Part shown: positions 20,299 through 28,652 of the stretch, piece by piece
How positions within the stretch are numbered: the first letter of the stretch is position 1
Layout of the letters: each line of letters starts with the position of its first letter
Assembly: GCF_014467235.1 (NCBI RefSeq)
Contig: NZ_NKHP01000009.1
Span: 1-64,000 of the forward strand
DNA length: 64,000 bases
Origin: Xenorhabdus indica
Lineage (GTDB): Bacteria > Pseudomonadota > Gammaproteobacteria > Enterobacterales > Enterobacteriaceae
Reading direction: 5' to 3'
Position numbers and translations under genes: made by a program
The notes under the pieces: model-generated
What the model saw: only the letters and a program-made list of their open reading frames with translations
What the model was told of the DNA's origin: nothing
The model's database searches: none

Positions 20299-20316
20299 GT
20301 AATTGGGAACAGCGTG

Positions 20317-20895
20317 TTACTCTGAAGAGGCAAGGCTAACGGTTAAATTCGCAGGTAAATATTTATAAATGGTTGACAGCGACACATTATAAATAATTGA
20401 GAGTTGTTTTCTGCTGTGGCCTTTAATTAGCAATCTGGCGGCTTGTTGCTGGTCTTCTGCGGTAAATCTGACAGGCCGTCCGCCAATTCGCCCCTGTTCC
20501 CGTGCCGCGGCTAAACCTGCGTTAGTTCTTTCAACAATCAATTCACGTTCCATTTCCGCCAATGCACTCATGACATGAAAGAAAAATCTTCCCATAGCTG
20601 TGCTGGTATCGATACTGTCAGTCAGACTTTGAAAATGAATTCCTCGTTCATGTAATTCTGAAATGAGTGTCACCAGATTTTTTACACTGCGCCCCAGGCG
20701 ATCCAGCTTCCATACAACGAGTGTATCACCAGATTTAAGGTGTTTTAACGCACGTTTTAATCCTGGGCGATTGGCGGTTTTCCCACTGATTTTGTCTTCA
20801 AAAATCATTTCGCAGTTAATGCTGATCAATGCATTTCTTTGTAAATCACTATTTTGGTCATTTGTTGACACTCGGATATAACCAATTCTTGCCAC
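20317..20895 (-). CDS. serine recombinase, Hin/Gin/Pin-type DNA invertase family
   Basis: 192 aa, the family's normal length. The catalytic Ser10 is in IGYIRVSTNDQ; RLGRSVKNLVTLI and AEMERELIVERTNAGL carry the conserved arginines and the E-helix. A C-terminal helix-turn-helix (SRKQLSIIYNVSLSTIYKYL) binds the site. Such enzymes invert or resolve DNA between short paired sites, usually with Fis. No convincing pair of full crossover sites is seen next to it, so it may be a relic of a mobile element or act elsewhere. It reads convergently with the truncated hydrolase. Confidence 0.9.
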   Translation of the reverse strand: MARIGYIRVSTNDQNSDLQRNALISINCEMIFEDKISGKTANRPGLKRALKHLKSGDTLVVWKLDRLGRSVKNLVTLISELHERGIHFQSLTDSIDTSTAMGRFFFHVMSALAEMERELIVERTNAGLAAAREQGRIGGRPVRFTAEDQQQAARLLIKGHSRKQLSIIYNVSLSTIYKYLPANLTVSLASSE

Positions 20896-21211
20896 GGATA
20901 ATCCTTTAATTACATCAGAAACTATTTGTCAGAGAATAATACCTATTTTTTTGTTACAAAAAACCCCAAATTTGTCAGATCACGCGATAAAAATTTGCCT
21001 AATGGCCTTTATTATTTAATTTTTTGATTTATGAAGATTTGCTATAAACAAAATTATTTAAGATATTATTAGAGTTAGTGATCATACTCACAGTATTAAG
21101 TTTTCTTACCAACAAGCCCTAATTAGTTCTCGCTTATTTCCTCAAAATCATCTTTTATTTAATTGAAACATTTTTGTTACCGGTTTGTTACGTGTAATTC
21201 CGAGGGTATAT
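20896..21211. other. 316-bp AT-rich divergent intergenic region
   Basis: Between the recombinase (minus) and the symporter (plus). AT-rich, with TTTTTTTGTTACAAAAAA-like runs but no clear terminator; it must contain promoters for both genes. No coding frame is seen. Confidence 0.4.
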
Positions 21212-22609
21212 ATGGAACTGATCACACAATGGTTAGGTGCAATAAACGGGGTTGTATGGGGAGTACCCATGCTTATTGGCCTTCTGGGTATAGGTATTTT
21301 CATGCAGGTACGCCTGTCTTTCTTGCCGATACGCAAGTTAGGCACAGGGTTCAAATTACTCTTTCAAAAAAATACACAACGTGGTGAAGGGCAAATTTCC
21401 CCTTTTAATGCATTAATGACCGCATTGTCCGCAACGATAGGTACAGGGAATATAGCAGGGGTCGCAACGGCGATTGTTATGGGGGGACCGGGTGCATTGT
21501 TCTGGATGTGGATGACTGCGTTGGTGGGAATGGCAACTAAATATTCCGAAGCTGTGCTGGCAGTTCGTTACCGTGAAACAGATAAGAACGGTAACTATGT
21601 TGGTGGCCCCATGTACTATATTAAAAATGGATTGGGGAAAAAATGGGTATGGTTGGGAACATTATTTGCTTTCTTCGGAAGTATAGCTGGCTTTGGTATT
21701 GGTAATACGGTACAAGCCAACTCAGTTTCTGAAGTACTGCAAAGTAGCTTTGGTGTTGATAAAACCATAACGGCGGCGGCACTGGTTCTTCTGGTTGGTG
21801 CGGTATTGATTGGTGGTATCAAACGGATTTCTGATGTTGCAGGTAAACTGGTGCCTGTTATGACTGTAGGTTATCTGGGCGCAGGTATGGTCGTTTTAGG
21901 ACTCAATGTGAGTGCTATTCCAGATGCGTTTGCCTTGATTATCACATCTGCTTTCACTCCAGTTGCAGCACAAGGGGGATTTGCTGGAGCAGCCGTCTGG
22001 GCTGCAATTCGTTTTGGTATTGCCAGAGGTGTATTTTCTAACGAAGCAGGTATGGGAAGTGCTCCTATTGCTCATGCCACAGCGAAAACCCAAAACCCGA
22101 TCCGTCAGGGCTTAATTGCCATGTTGGGGACGTTCATTGACACCATTGTGGTATGTTCTATTACCGGGTTGACCATCGTTATTACTGGCGGTTGGTTGAC
22201 AGGTCAGACAGGAGCAACATTAACAGCAACTGCTTTCTCGTCCGTTATTCCGGGGGGGCACTACGTTGTTGCAATCGCACTGGCAATCTTTGCTTTTACC
22301 ACCATCTTAGGATGGAGCTTCTATGGTGAAAAATGTATTCAGTATTTACTGGGCACAAAAGCCATTATTCCTTTCCGTATTATTTGGATCATTGCGTTAC
22401 CGATTGGCGCAACTCAATCACTGAACTTTGTCTGGTTACTCGCAGATACACTTAATGCCATGATGGCTATTCCTAACTTAATTGCGATTGCGCTGTTAAG
22501 TCCGGTTGTATACCGCCTGACGAAAGATCATATCCATGATGTTAATGCGGATAGTATTGAGATTAAGGCAAGTCGTGTTGAGATCAAAACTGCAATGAAA
22601 ACAGATTAA
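21212..22609 (+). CDS. sodium:alanine symporter family (AGCS) transporter
   Basis: 465 aa. A polytopic membrane protein with the family blocks SATIGTGNIAGVATAI, GGPGALFWMWMTALVGMATKYSEA and FSNEAGMGSAPIAHA. AGCS carriers import alanine, glycine or glutamine with Na+. The frame is open 9 codons upstream, but the ATG at 21212 with GAGGG about 6 nt before it fits the usual N-terminus MELITQWL. It lies in the accessory block between cheZ and flhB, 155 bp before and in the same direction as the radical-SAM operon, which could make it the substrate feeder, though an inverted repeat lies between them. Confidence 0.9.
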   Translation: MELITQWLGAINGVVWGVPMLIGLLGIGIFMQVRLSFLPIRKLGTGFKLLFQKNTQRGEGQISPFNALMTALSATIGTGNIAGVATAIVMGGPGALFWMWMTALVGMATKYSEAVLAVRYRETDKNGNYVGGPMYYIKNGLGKKWVWLGTLFAFFGSIAGFGIGNTVQANSVSEVLQSSFGVDKTITAAALVLLVGAVLIGGIKRISDVAGKLVPVMTVGYLGAGMVVLGLNVSAIPDAFALIITSAFTPVAAQGGFAGAAVWAAIRFGIARGVFSNEAGMGSAPIAHATAKTQNPIRQGLIAMLGTFIDTIVVCSITGLTIVITGGWLTGQTGATLTATAFSSVIPGGHYVVAIALAIFAFTTILGWSFYGEKCIQYLLGTKAIIPFRIIWIIALPIGATQSLNFVWLLADTLNAMMAIPNLIAIALLSPVVYRLTKDHIHDVNADSIEIKASRVEIKTAMKTD

Positions 22610-22638
22610 TAATTATCAAACCAATATAAATTGGAATA

Positions 22639-22697
22639 GTTTCCATATCTCAAGCAGGGCGTTATCAGCCTGAACGCACGGATTGGGATATGGGAAC
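22639..22697. repeat. inverted repeat before the radical-SAM operon
   Basis: GTTTCCATATCTCAA (22639-22653) faces TTGGGATATGGGAAC (22683-22697), an imperfect 15-bp stem with a 29-nt loop and no T tract. The 15-bp left arm recurs exactly at 49349-49363 before the SDR gene. It may end the symporter transcript or be a small repetitive element. Confidence 0.6.
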
Positions 22698-22764
22698 ATG
22701 CTATTTTATGAGGGAGATATACAGTTTATGCTGTTAGTAAAATAATAACTATTAAGGAACGACA

Positions 22765-23934
22765 ATGAATACTAGCAATGTAGTACCTCATTTACAGCTG
22801 ATTCTGGCTGATCCTACGGAAAATTGGGCTGATTGGCGTTGGCAGCAAAAAAATGCTGTACGTGATGAAGTTGTTTTACGTTCTGCTTGTGGTGGATGGA
22901 GTGAAGAGATAACTCAGCGCATCCAACGAAATTTACAGGGGCAGAAGATGCAGATTACGCCTTACTATCTGCGTCTAATTTTAGCAACCAACCAATCTGA
23001 GGATACCACGGCAAATCCACTCTGGCGGCAGGTTGTACCATTCTGGAGTGAAGAAGAGTTGAATGGTTATGATGGCGAATCAGAAAACTGGGAACTTCAT
23101 GAAGATATGAAGACGCCCATTTGTCAGCATAAATATGATAATCGTGTCATTTTACGTATGGTCAATACCTGTAACACCTACTGTCAATTTTGCTTTGAAG
23201 CATTGCGGACATTGAAAGTTGATTCAGATAAATCCAATGCAGGCCGCAGTTCTTTCCAACAATCTCTTGAATATATAAGAAATACACCTTCAATCGAAGA
23301 AGTTATCCTGAGTGGTGGTGACCCCCTCATGCTGACGGATAACAAGTTATCTGAGACACTCGCTGCAATCCGAGAAATCAGGGATGATTTGCTGATCCGT
23401 ATTCATTCCCGTGCTCTTACATTCAATCCTTATCGTATTACCGATACTTTGATAGAAATTTTGGAAAGATATGGTGTTAACGCCTTTGGTGTGCATGTTT
23501 GCCACCCATTGGAGTTAAGTGAAGAATTCCAGTCTGCTGTACGTCGTATCCAACGTGTTGTACCGATTGTTTTTTCCAATATGCCTTTCTTGCGTGGAAT
23601 TAATGATGATGAAGCAACACTCCACACGTTGTTTCTCGCACTCTATCGGATGGGAGTGAAACCTTACTATCTCTATCATTTTATGCCTTTCTCGCCGGGA
23701 TCCTCAGAATATAAAGCCTCAATTAATGACGCTATTACTATTATGAAAAAACTTAAACGTCGGGTTTCGAATATTGCCTTGCCGGAATATGTTCTGCCCC
23801 ATATGCAGGGAAAATTTACCGTACCCCTGTTCACTGATCCTGATGAAGTACCATATTTCGAAACTCGTGGTAGTCAACGTTATTACCGTTTTATCAATTG
23901 GAAGAATGAACAATGTGAATGGTTAGATAATTAA
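22765..23934 (+). CDS. KamA-family radical SAM enzyme (amino acid 2,3-aminomutase-like)
   Basis: 389 aa. The radical-SAM cluster motif is C136-NTY-C140-QF-C143, followed by the SAM-binding SGGDPLMLTDNKL (183-195); the N-terminal DWRWQQKNAVRD resembles lysine 2,3-aminomutase. Lys350 in HMQGKFTVPL corresponds to the PLP-binding lysine. By hand alignment the two aspartates that bind the side-chain amine of lysine in the clostridial enzyme are replaced (Met307 and Val343), so the substrate is probably not lysine. It lacks the compact size of EpmB. AAGGA precedes the ATG. First gene of a tight operon with an ATP-grasp ligase, a dioxygenase and an exporter. A beta-amino-acid-forming role is inferred. 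Confidence 0.85.
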   Translation: MNTSNVVPHLQLILADPTENWADWRWQQKNAVRDEVVLRSACGGWSEEITQRIQRNLQGQKMQITPYYLRLILATNQSEDTTANPLWRQVVPFWSEEELNGYDGESENWELHEDMKTPICQHKYDNRVILRMVNTCNTYCQFCFEALRTLKVDSDKSNAGRSSFQQSLEYIRNTPSIEEVILSGGDPLMLTDNKLSETLAAIREIRDDLLIRIHSRALTFNPYRITDTLIEILERYGVNAFGVHVCHPLELSEEFQSAVRRIQRVVPIVFSNMPFLRGINDDEATLHTLFLALYRMGVKPYYLYHFMPFSPGSSEYKASINDAITIMKKLKRRVSNIALPEYVLPHMQGKFTVPLFTDPDEVPYFETRGSQRYYRFINWKNEQCEWLDN

Positions 23935-23963
23935 TTCTATTTATTGTATTTCAAGGACATCAA

Positions 23964-25325
23964 ATGAAACCTAATGCAATTTTGTTTGTTGATATTGATG
24001 AAGCTGAGGTTACACACTATACCTACCGGGAACCTCATTTTGCAGCAGCAAAAAAGATGGGATTGTTTTGTCTGACTGTAGCTCGAAAAAAACGTCAGCA
24101 TGCAGAACGGCTTTTTACGGATAGTGATGAAGTTTTCTTATTGGAATCATTATCGTTTGAATCTTTGCAAGATTGCGTTACCCGTTTGCAACAATCTTAT
24201 CATTTGTGTGCTATTTTTTGTCACGCAGGGCATGCTTCTGCCAGCGGACAAATGGGTTGTATTGTTGCCGAAATATGTCAAAAAATTGGATTGCCTTATA
24301 CTTCTCCCGCCTCCATTGCTACCTGCAACAACAAATTCCTTATGCGTCAGGCACTGCAAAAGCATGGAATTAGAACAATACGCCATGCACTATGTAACAG
24401 TGAAAAGGAGTTATATAAGCAAGCCAATAGGATTGGTTATCCGGTGATGGCAAAACCGCCTTTTGGGGCAGGCTCAGCTTTTATTAAAAAGTGTTATAAC
24501 TGGTTTGAATTGCAAGCTCATTACCAAACATTCACAGCTTACTATAAGCACTCAGCCTTAGTAGATTTTCTTGGAAATACTCAAACATATTCTACTCCTG
24601 ACGGTACAGAATACCTGAACCAGCCGGGGCAAAGTATGTTACTGGAAGAATATATCCAAGGTATTGAAGGTACTGTCGAATGCGTTATTACCCAGGATAC
24701 TGTCCATCCGGTTTTAATAAACGAAAAACTTATTCTGACAGAAAAAGATAATACGGTATTAGAAAATCTGCTCATTGCTCCTCCGGTTTCATTTACTGCC
24801 TCAGAGCAAGAACAAATCAAAAATTATGCTATCGATTGTATAAAAGCAGTTGGATTGCATCATGCCATTGCTCATCTTGAATTTCGTATGACTGTTGATG
24901 GCCCGATGGTCATTGAGATTAATCCTCGCCTTGGCGGCTTGTTTGTGAACTCTGCATTCCGTGATCTGGCCGGGTTAGATCCTTATCAGCTTTATCTCTC
25001 TATTCTTTTACAAGAAAAAGATATTGATACGCAGATCGTACAAGGGCAAAAGCGGGCAGCAACTGCTGAACAGCACTACTCTATGATAGCTATGTACCCA
25101 GAAAATAGTGGTCATTTTTTGGGAATAAAAAATATTGAGTACATTAAAAATAATCCACATGTTATCGAATGCTTGTCTCAACCCGCTGGTTACGACATCA
25201 ATGCGGAAACAGAAGAACATTACCTGCTCAGGTGTTGGGCAAAAGTTAATGATGCTTCTCATGCTCATACACTACACAACGAAATGATAGAGCATGTAAA
25301 ACCGATCATTATTCCATTTTCATAA
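23964..25325 (+). CDS. ATP-grasp ligase, probable amino acid/peptide ligase
   Basis: 453 aa. An N-terminal pre-ATP-grasp Rossmann-like domain (to about 115) is followed by an ATP-grasp fold: VMAKPPFGAGSAF (nucleotide lysine and loop, about 162-174), MLLEEYIQGIEG (about 223-234) and the metal-binding HLEFRMTVDGPMVIEINPRLGG (about 303-324). A C-terminal domain completes the carboxylate-amine ligase layout. These enzymes activate a carboxylate as acyl phosphate and join it to an amine. Strong SD AAGGA; 29 nt after the radical-SAM gene and 12 nt before the dioxygenase. The likely job is to couple the aminomutase product to another amino acid or acid (inferred). Confidence 0.88.
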   Translation: MKPNAILFVDIDEAEVTHYTYREPHFAAAKKMGLFCLTVARKKRQHAERLFTDSDEVFLLESLSFESLQDCVTRLQQSYHLCAIFCHAGHASASGQMGCIVAEICQKIGLPYTSPASIATCNNKFLMRQALQKHGIRTIRHALCNSEKELYKQANRIGYPVMAKPPFGAGSAFIKKCYNWFELQAHYQTFTAYYKHSALVDFLGNTQTYSTPDGTEYLNQPGQSMLLEEYIQGIEGTVECVITQDTVHPVLINEKLILTEKDNTVLENLLIAPPVSFTASEQEQIKNYAIDCIKAVGLHHAIAHLEFRMTVDGPMVIEINPRLGGLFVNSAFRDLAGLDPYQLYLSILLQEKDIDTQIVQGQKRAATAEQHYSMIAMYPENSGHFLGIKNIEYIKNNPHVIECLSQPAGYDINAETEEHYLLRCWAKVNDASHAHTLHNEMIEHVKPIIIPFS

Positions 25326-25337
25326 GGGTGTTATTCT

Positions 25338-26063
25338 ATGCGAATTGCAGAGATTTCGGCACGTTTAATGAATAATCATTATTGCCATATTCCACATTTT
25401 GATGAACTGATTTCATATCAGGAAGAAGAAGCCAATACATTTAAAAACCAGTGGGATAATTTGGTATTAGATCAGAATTTCAAAAATTACACTCATCGGG
25501 AAAGACGTATTCTACGCTATTGTTATCACCCTGGCACAGAAAACCCACTGCAACTTAATCGGAGTAGTGAATATCAATCACCAGTAACCTATGATATTGA
25601 ATATAAAAAAGGCGCTAATCAACTGAGTTATTCGGAAGAAACTTTTATTACTCACCCTATTATGCAATATATTCTTGCTACAGATATTGCCATCTTAGGT
25701 GAACGTTTAATAAAAGGTTATCGCTATTCGATTGATATCCATCAATTCCGGGTAAAAGCTTTTTCTGGGAAAGAGAGCCCGACAACTTCTGGTATTCATC
25801 AGGATGGACAGGATTGGATCTTTATGCACTTTATTCAAAGCCACAATATTGCACCTGTTATTTCTGAAGTGCACTTAACAGAGAATGAAGCCCCACCTTT
25901 ATTGCAAACAGCAATGCAACAATTTCTTGAAACGCTCGCAATTAATGATAGGCAACTTTATCATCGAGCCAGCCATGTTCGACAAGTATCTCCTGCAATT
26001 GTGGCATTTCGGGATCTATTGCTGGTGACTTTCCGGCAACTTCCTGAACAACAAGAGAACTAA
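25338..26063 (+). CDS. 2-oxoglutarate/Fe(II) dioxygenase (IDO/BsmA-like family)
   Basis: 241 aa. The iron facial triad is visible as H154-x-D156 in SGIHQDGQDW and a distal His209 in LYHRASHVRQVSP; Arg225 in FRDLLLVTF is placed to bind 2-oxoglutarate. The pattern fits the 2OG-Fe dioxygenase family that includes L-isoleucine hydroxylase, acting on free amino acids. It would hydroxylate a free or ligated amino acid in this pathway. Spaced 12 nt from the ligase and 5 nt from the exporter, so clearly co-transcribed. Confidence 0.85.
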   Translation: MRIAEISARLMNNHYCHIPHFDELISYQEEEANTFKNQWDNLVLDQNFKNYTHRERRILRYCYHPGTENPLQLNRSSEYQSPVTYDIEYKKGANQLSYSEETFITHPIMQYILATDIAILGERLIKGYRYSIDIHQFRVKAFSGKESPTTSGIHQDGQDWIFMHFIQSHNIAPVISEVHLTENEAPPLLQTAMQQFLETLAINDRQLYHRASHVRQVSPAIVAFRDLLLVTFRQLPEQQEN

Positions 26064-26068
26064 TAATA

Positions 26069-27295
26069 ATGCCAAGCCAGGAAAATAGTCTGAATTTACG
26101 TTGCTCTGGTCGTAATGCCTTTTTTATCGTTAGTGCAAGATTTATATCCGATTTTGGCGCATTCCTGAATATGGTAGCGTTATCCACTTACGTTTATCTG
26201 CTCAGCAATAGCGTAATGCACGTCAGTATTTTTCTTGCTTGTCGTGTTGCGGGAGGTGTTATTGCCAGCTTAATGGGTACACCGTTTTTCCGGCGATATG
26301 CAGGGCGATGGCCTTTGATCTGTTTCGATTTATTGCGGGTCATGCTGCTGTCCTTGTTATTGGTATTCCCGGTTTCACAGCAGTTATTGATCTTACCGAT
26401 CATTGCTTTTGGGATCGGCTTGGGCAACTCAATGTTTGCGATTGGGTTGAACAGTCAACTTCCGCATTGGGTACATGCCTCACAACGTATATCGACGAAT
26501 TCCTGGCTGACATCGGTCGCTGCTACAGGTGCAGTGTTCGGCAGTTTGGTATCCGGCTTGCTGGTTGCCAGTAGCGGCTATGAAATGGTTTTTATCGTTA
26601 ATATCATCACCTATCTGTTGGCCGCAATATTGATTATGCCACTGCGTTTTCTCACTGAGCCTGAACAGCAGGGATTGCGGGTGTTGGGGAACGAATGGCG
26701 AGAATTACGCCTCGGATTACGCGGCACACCTATACTGGCCGGGATGTTGTTTCTGAGTCTGGCGGATACACTGGGCAGTGCTGCCCATAATGTCGGTTTT
26801 CCCATTATTTCTAAGCTCTTGAACCCCGATAATGCCAGTACCGTAATGGGGCTGTTACTGGCGACATGGGCGATAGGAAAATTCAGCGGTGCACGCCTGA
26901 CCAGTTACCTGTTACGCAATCACGGCAGCTTGAAAATGGAAAAACTGTTCTTCCTCGGCATTGCATTGATGTCAACGGGCTTTATCCTTACCTTCCAACA
27001 AACCAACCCGTTTTGGTTATTGTTGTTCGCAGTATGGGCAGGAATTGGTGATGGAATTGCGGAAGTTAGTCTGATATCCCGTGTGCAAAGTGAACCGGAA
27101 AGTCTGCGACTGCCTATTTTCAGCTTACTGACTCTATTACAGATGACGGGTTTTGGAATAGGCATGCTGTTGGTTGCCCCTTTTTACGTCTGGTTGCCGC
27201 CGTCCAGCGTTATCATTATCTTCCACGGCTTGCCGCTAACAGTATTGGTCATCATTCTGGTATGGGGGCGACGTTATATTTCCAGTAAGGCATAA
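26069..27295 (+). CDS. MFS transporter, probable product exporter
   Basis: 408 aa with about 12 hydrophobic helices in two halves. It has the MFS loop pattern after helix 2 (GTPFFRRYAGRWP) and the second-half equivalent near SGARLTSYLLRNHG. The N-terminal ISDFGAFLNMVALSTYVY is typical of drug-efflux-like members. As last gene of the radical-SAM operon, 5 nt after the dioxygenase, it most likely exports the product and may give self-protection. Its codon use looks more GC-rich in the second half than the upstream operon genes. Confidence 0.88.
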   Translation: MPSQENSLNLRCSGRNAFFIVSARFISDFGAFLNMVALSTYVYLLSNSVMHVSIFLACRVAGGVIASLMGTPFFRRYAGRWPLICFDLLRVMLLSLLLVFPVSQQLLILPIIAFGIGLGNSMFAIGLNSQLPHWVHASQRISTNSWLTSVAATGAVFGSLVSGLLVASSGYEMVFIVNIITYLLAAILIMPLRFLTEPEQQGLRVLGNEWRELRLGLRGTPILAGMLFLSLADTLGSAAHNVGFPIISKLLNPDNASTVMGLLLATWAIGKFSGARLTSYLLRNHGSLKMEKLFFLGIALMSTGFILTFQQTNPFWLLLFAVWAGIGDGIAEVSLISRVQSEPESLRLPIFSLLTLLQMTGFGIGMLLVAPFYVWLPPSSVIIIFHGLPLTVLVIILVWGRRYISSKA

Positions 27296-27301
27296 ATCTC
27301 A

Positions 27302-27349
27302 TATGCCGTTGTTTTTCACGTTGCGGCATCTTGAAACCCATCAGGTATA
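27302..27349. repeat. short copy of palindromic intergenic repeat (before flhB)
   Basis: TATGCCGTTGTTTTTCACG on the left and CTTGAAACCCATCAGGTATA on the right are diverged forms of the two ends of the 45378-45502 element with the centre deleted. Confidence 0.55.
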
Positions 27350-27500
27350 ATGCCGCAAATACCCCCGCAAATTTTGCAGTGTTCCTGCCATTGAATTTCC
27401 TGGCTTTTGTCATGCTTAGCACAATTTTATTTGCTCTTTGCTGAGATTTGTTGAGGGCAAATTTCCTGCATGTAATAACGAATGCTCACCAAGGAAAGCC

Positions 27501-28652
27501 GTGGCTGAAGATAGCGATCTCGAAAAAACCGAAGAACCCACGCCCCATAAACGGGAAAAAGCGCGTAAAGAGGGGCAGATAGCACGTTCAAAGGAACTCA
27601 CTTCTATCCTGATGTTAGCAGGAGGCGTCAGTCTGCTTTGGATGAGCGGACAGTCGATCACTCATGAGCTTTCATTGATGGTATTCGAGGGATTCAACTT
27701 TGATCATAACATGGTCAGTAATGATAAGCAGATGGTACAGCAGGTTGGTCGCTTATTAAAACAGGCAGTTTGGGCACTGTTACCTGTGTTTGTCGGCCTG
27801 ATCCTGATTGCCTTAAGTGCGCCGACATTGATGGGAGGGCTGATATTCAGCTCAAAATCTATCAAATTTGATCTGGCGAAACTGGATCCGGTTGCTGGTC
27901 TGAAGAAAATTTTCTCCATGAACGCATTGGCGGAACTGTTCAAGGCCATCTTGAAAGCATCAATGGTCGGAGGGGGAGCCGCCCTGTTTATCTGGGCGAA
28001 TTGGCCTGCCATGTTAAACCTGACTACCCAAACACCCTTGGTGGCATTGAGTGATGCCATGCTGATGTTGATTTTTGCAGGCTACGTTGTTTTGTTTATG
28101 TTAATACCAATGGTGGCGTTTGATGTGTTTTATCAGATCCGCAGCCATCTGAAAAAACTGAAAATGACCCGTCAGGAGATCAAGGATGAATTTAAGGAAC
28201 AAGAAGGGGATCCACATGTAAAGGCGCGAATTCGCCAACAACAACGTGCGGCTGCACGTAAACGGATGATGGCGGATGTGCCAAAAGCGGATGTTATTGT
28301 CACTAACCCGACCCACTATGCCGTTGCTTTACAGTATGACAGTAAAAAAATGAGTGCACCTAAGGTATTGGCGAAAGGAGCGGGACTCATCGCTTTGCGT
28401 ATTAAAGAGATTGGCGCGGAAAATCGCATTCCACTATTGGAAGCCCCTCCATTAGCGCGAGCATTGTTTCGCCATGCTGAAGTGGGCGGTTTTATTCCGG
28501 CGGCACTCTATGCTGCCGTTGCTGAAGTGCTTGCCTGGGTTTACCAATTGAAACGTTGGAAACGGGAAGGTGGCTTGAAACCAAAAACACCTGAAAATCT
28601 GCCAGTGCCGCCAGCACTGGATTTTGCTGGAGAGAATAATCGTCATGGCTAA
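27501..28652 (+). CDS. flhB: flagellar export gate protein FlhB
   Basis: 383 aa (E. coli 382). Start GTG at 27501 with AAGGA 5 nt upstream gives VAEDSDLEKTEEPTPHKREKAR, equivalent to the known N-terminus; the frame is open 21 codons further up but without support. Four membrane helices and the cytoplasmic domain with the autocleavage site NPTH (about residues 270-273), then APPLARALFRHAEVG. FlhB switches export from rod/hook to filament substrates. Its last 8 bases overlap flhA. Confidence 0.97.
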   Translation: MAEDSDLEKTEEPTPHKREKARKEGQIARSKELTSILMLAGGVSLLWMSGQSITHELSLMVFEGFNFDHNMVSNDKQMVQQVGRLLKQAVWALLPVFVGLILIALSAPTLMGGLIFSSKSIKFDLAKLDPVAGLKKIFSMNALAELFKAILKASMVGGGAALFIWANWPAMLNLTTQTPLVALSDAMLMLIFAGYVVLFMLIPMVAFDVFYQIRSHLKKLKMTRQEIKDEFKEQEGDPHVKARIRQQQRAAARKRMMADVPKADVIVTNPTHYAVALQYDSKKMSAPKVLAKGAGLIALRIKEIGAENRIPLLEAPPLARALFRHAEVGGFIPAALYAAVAEVLAWVYQLKRWKREGGLKPKTPENLPVPPALDFAGENNRHG

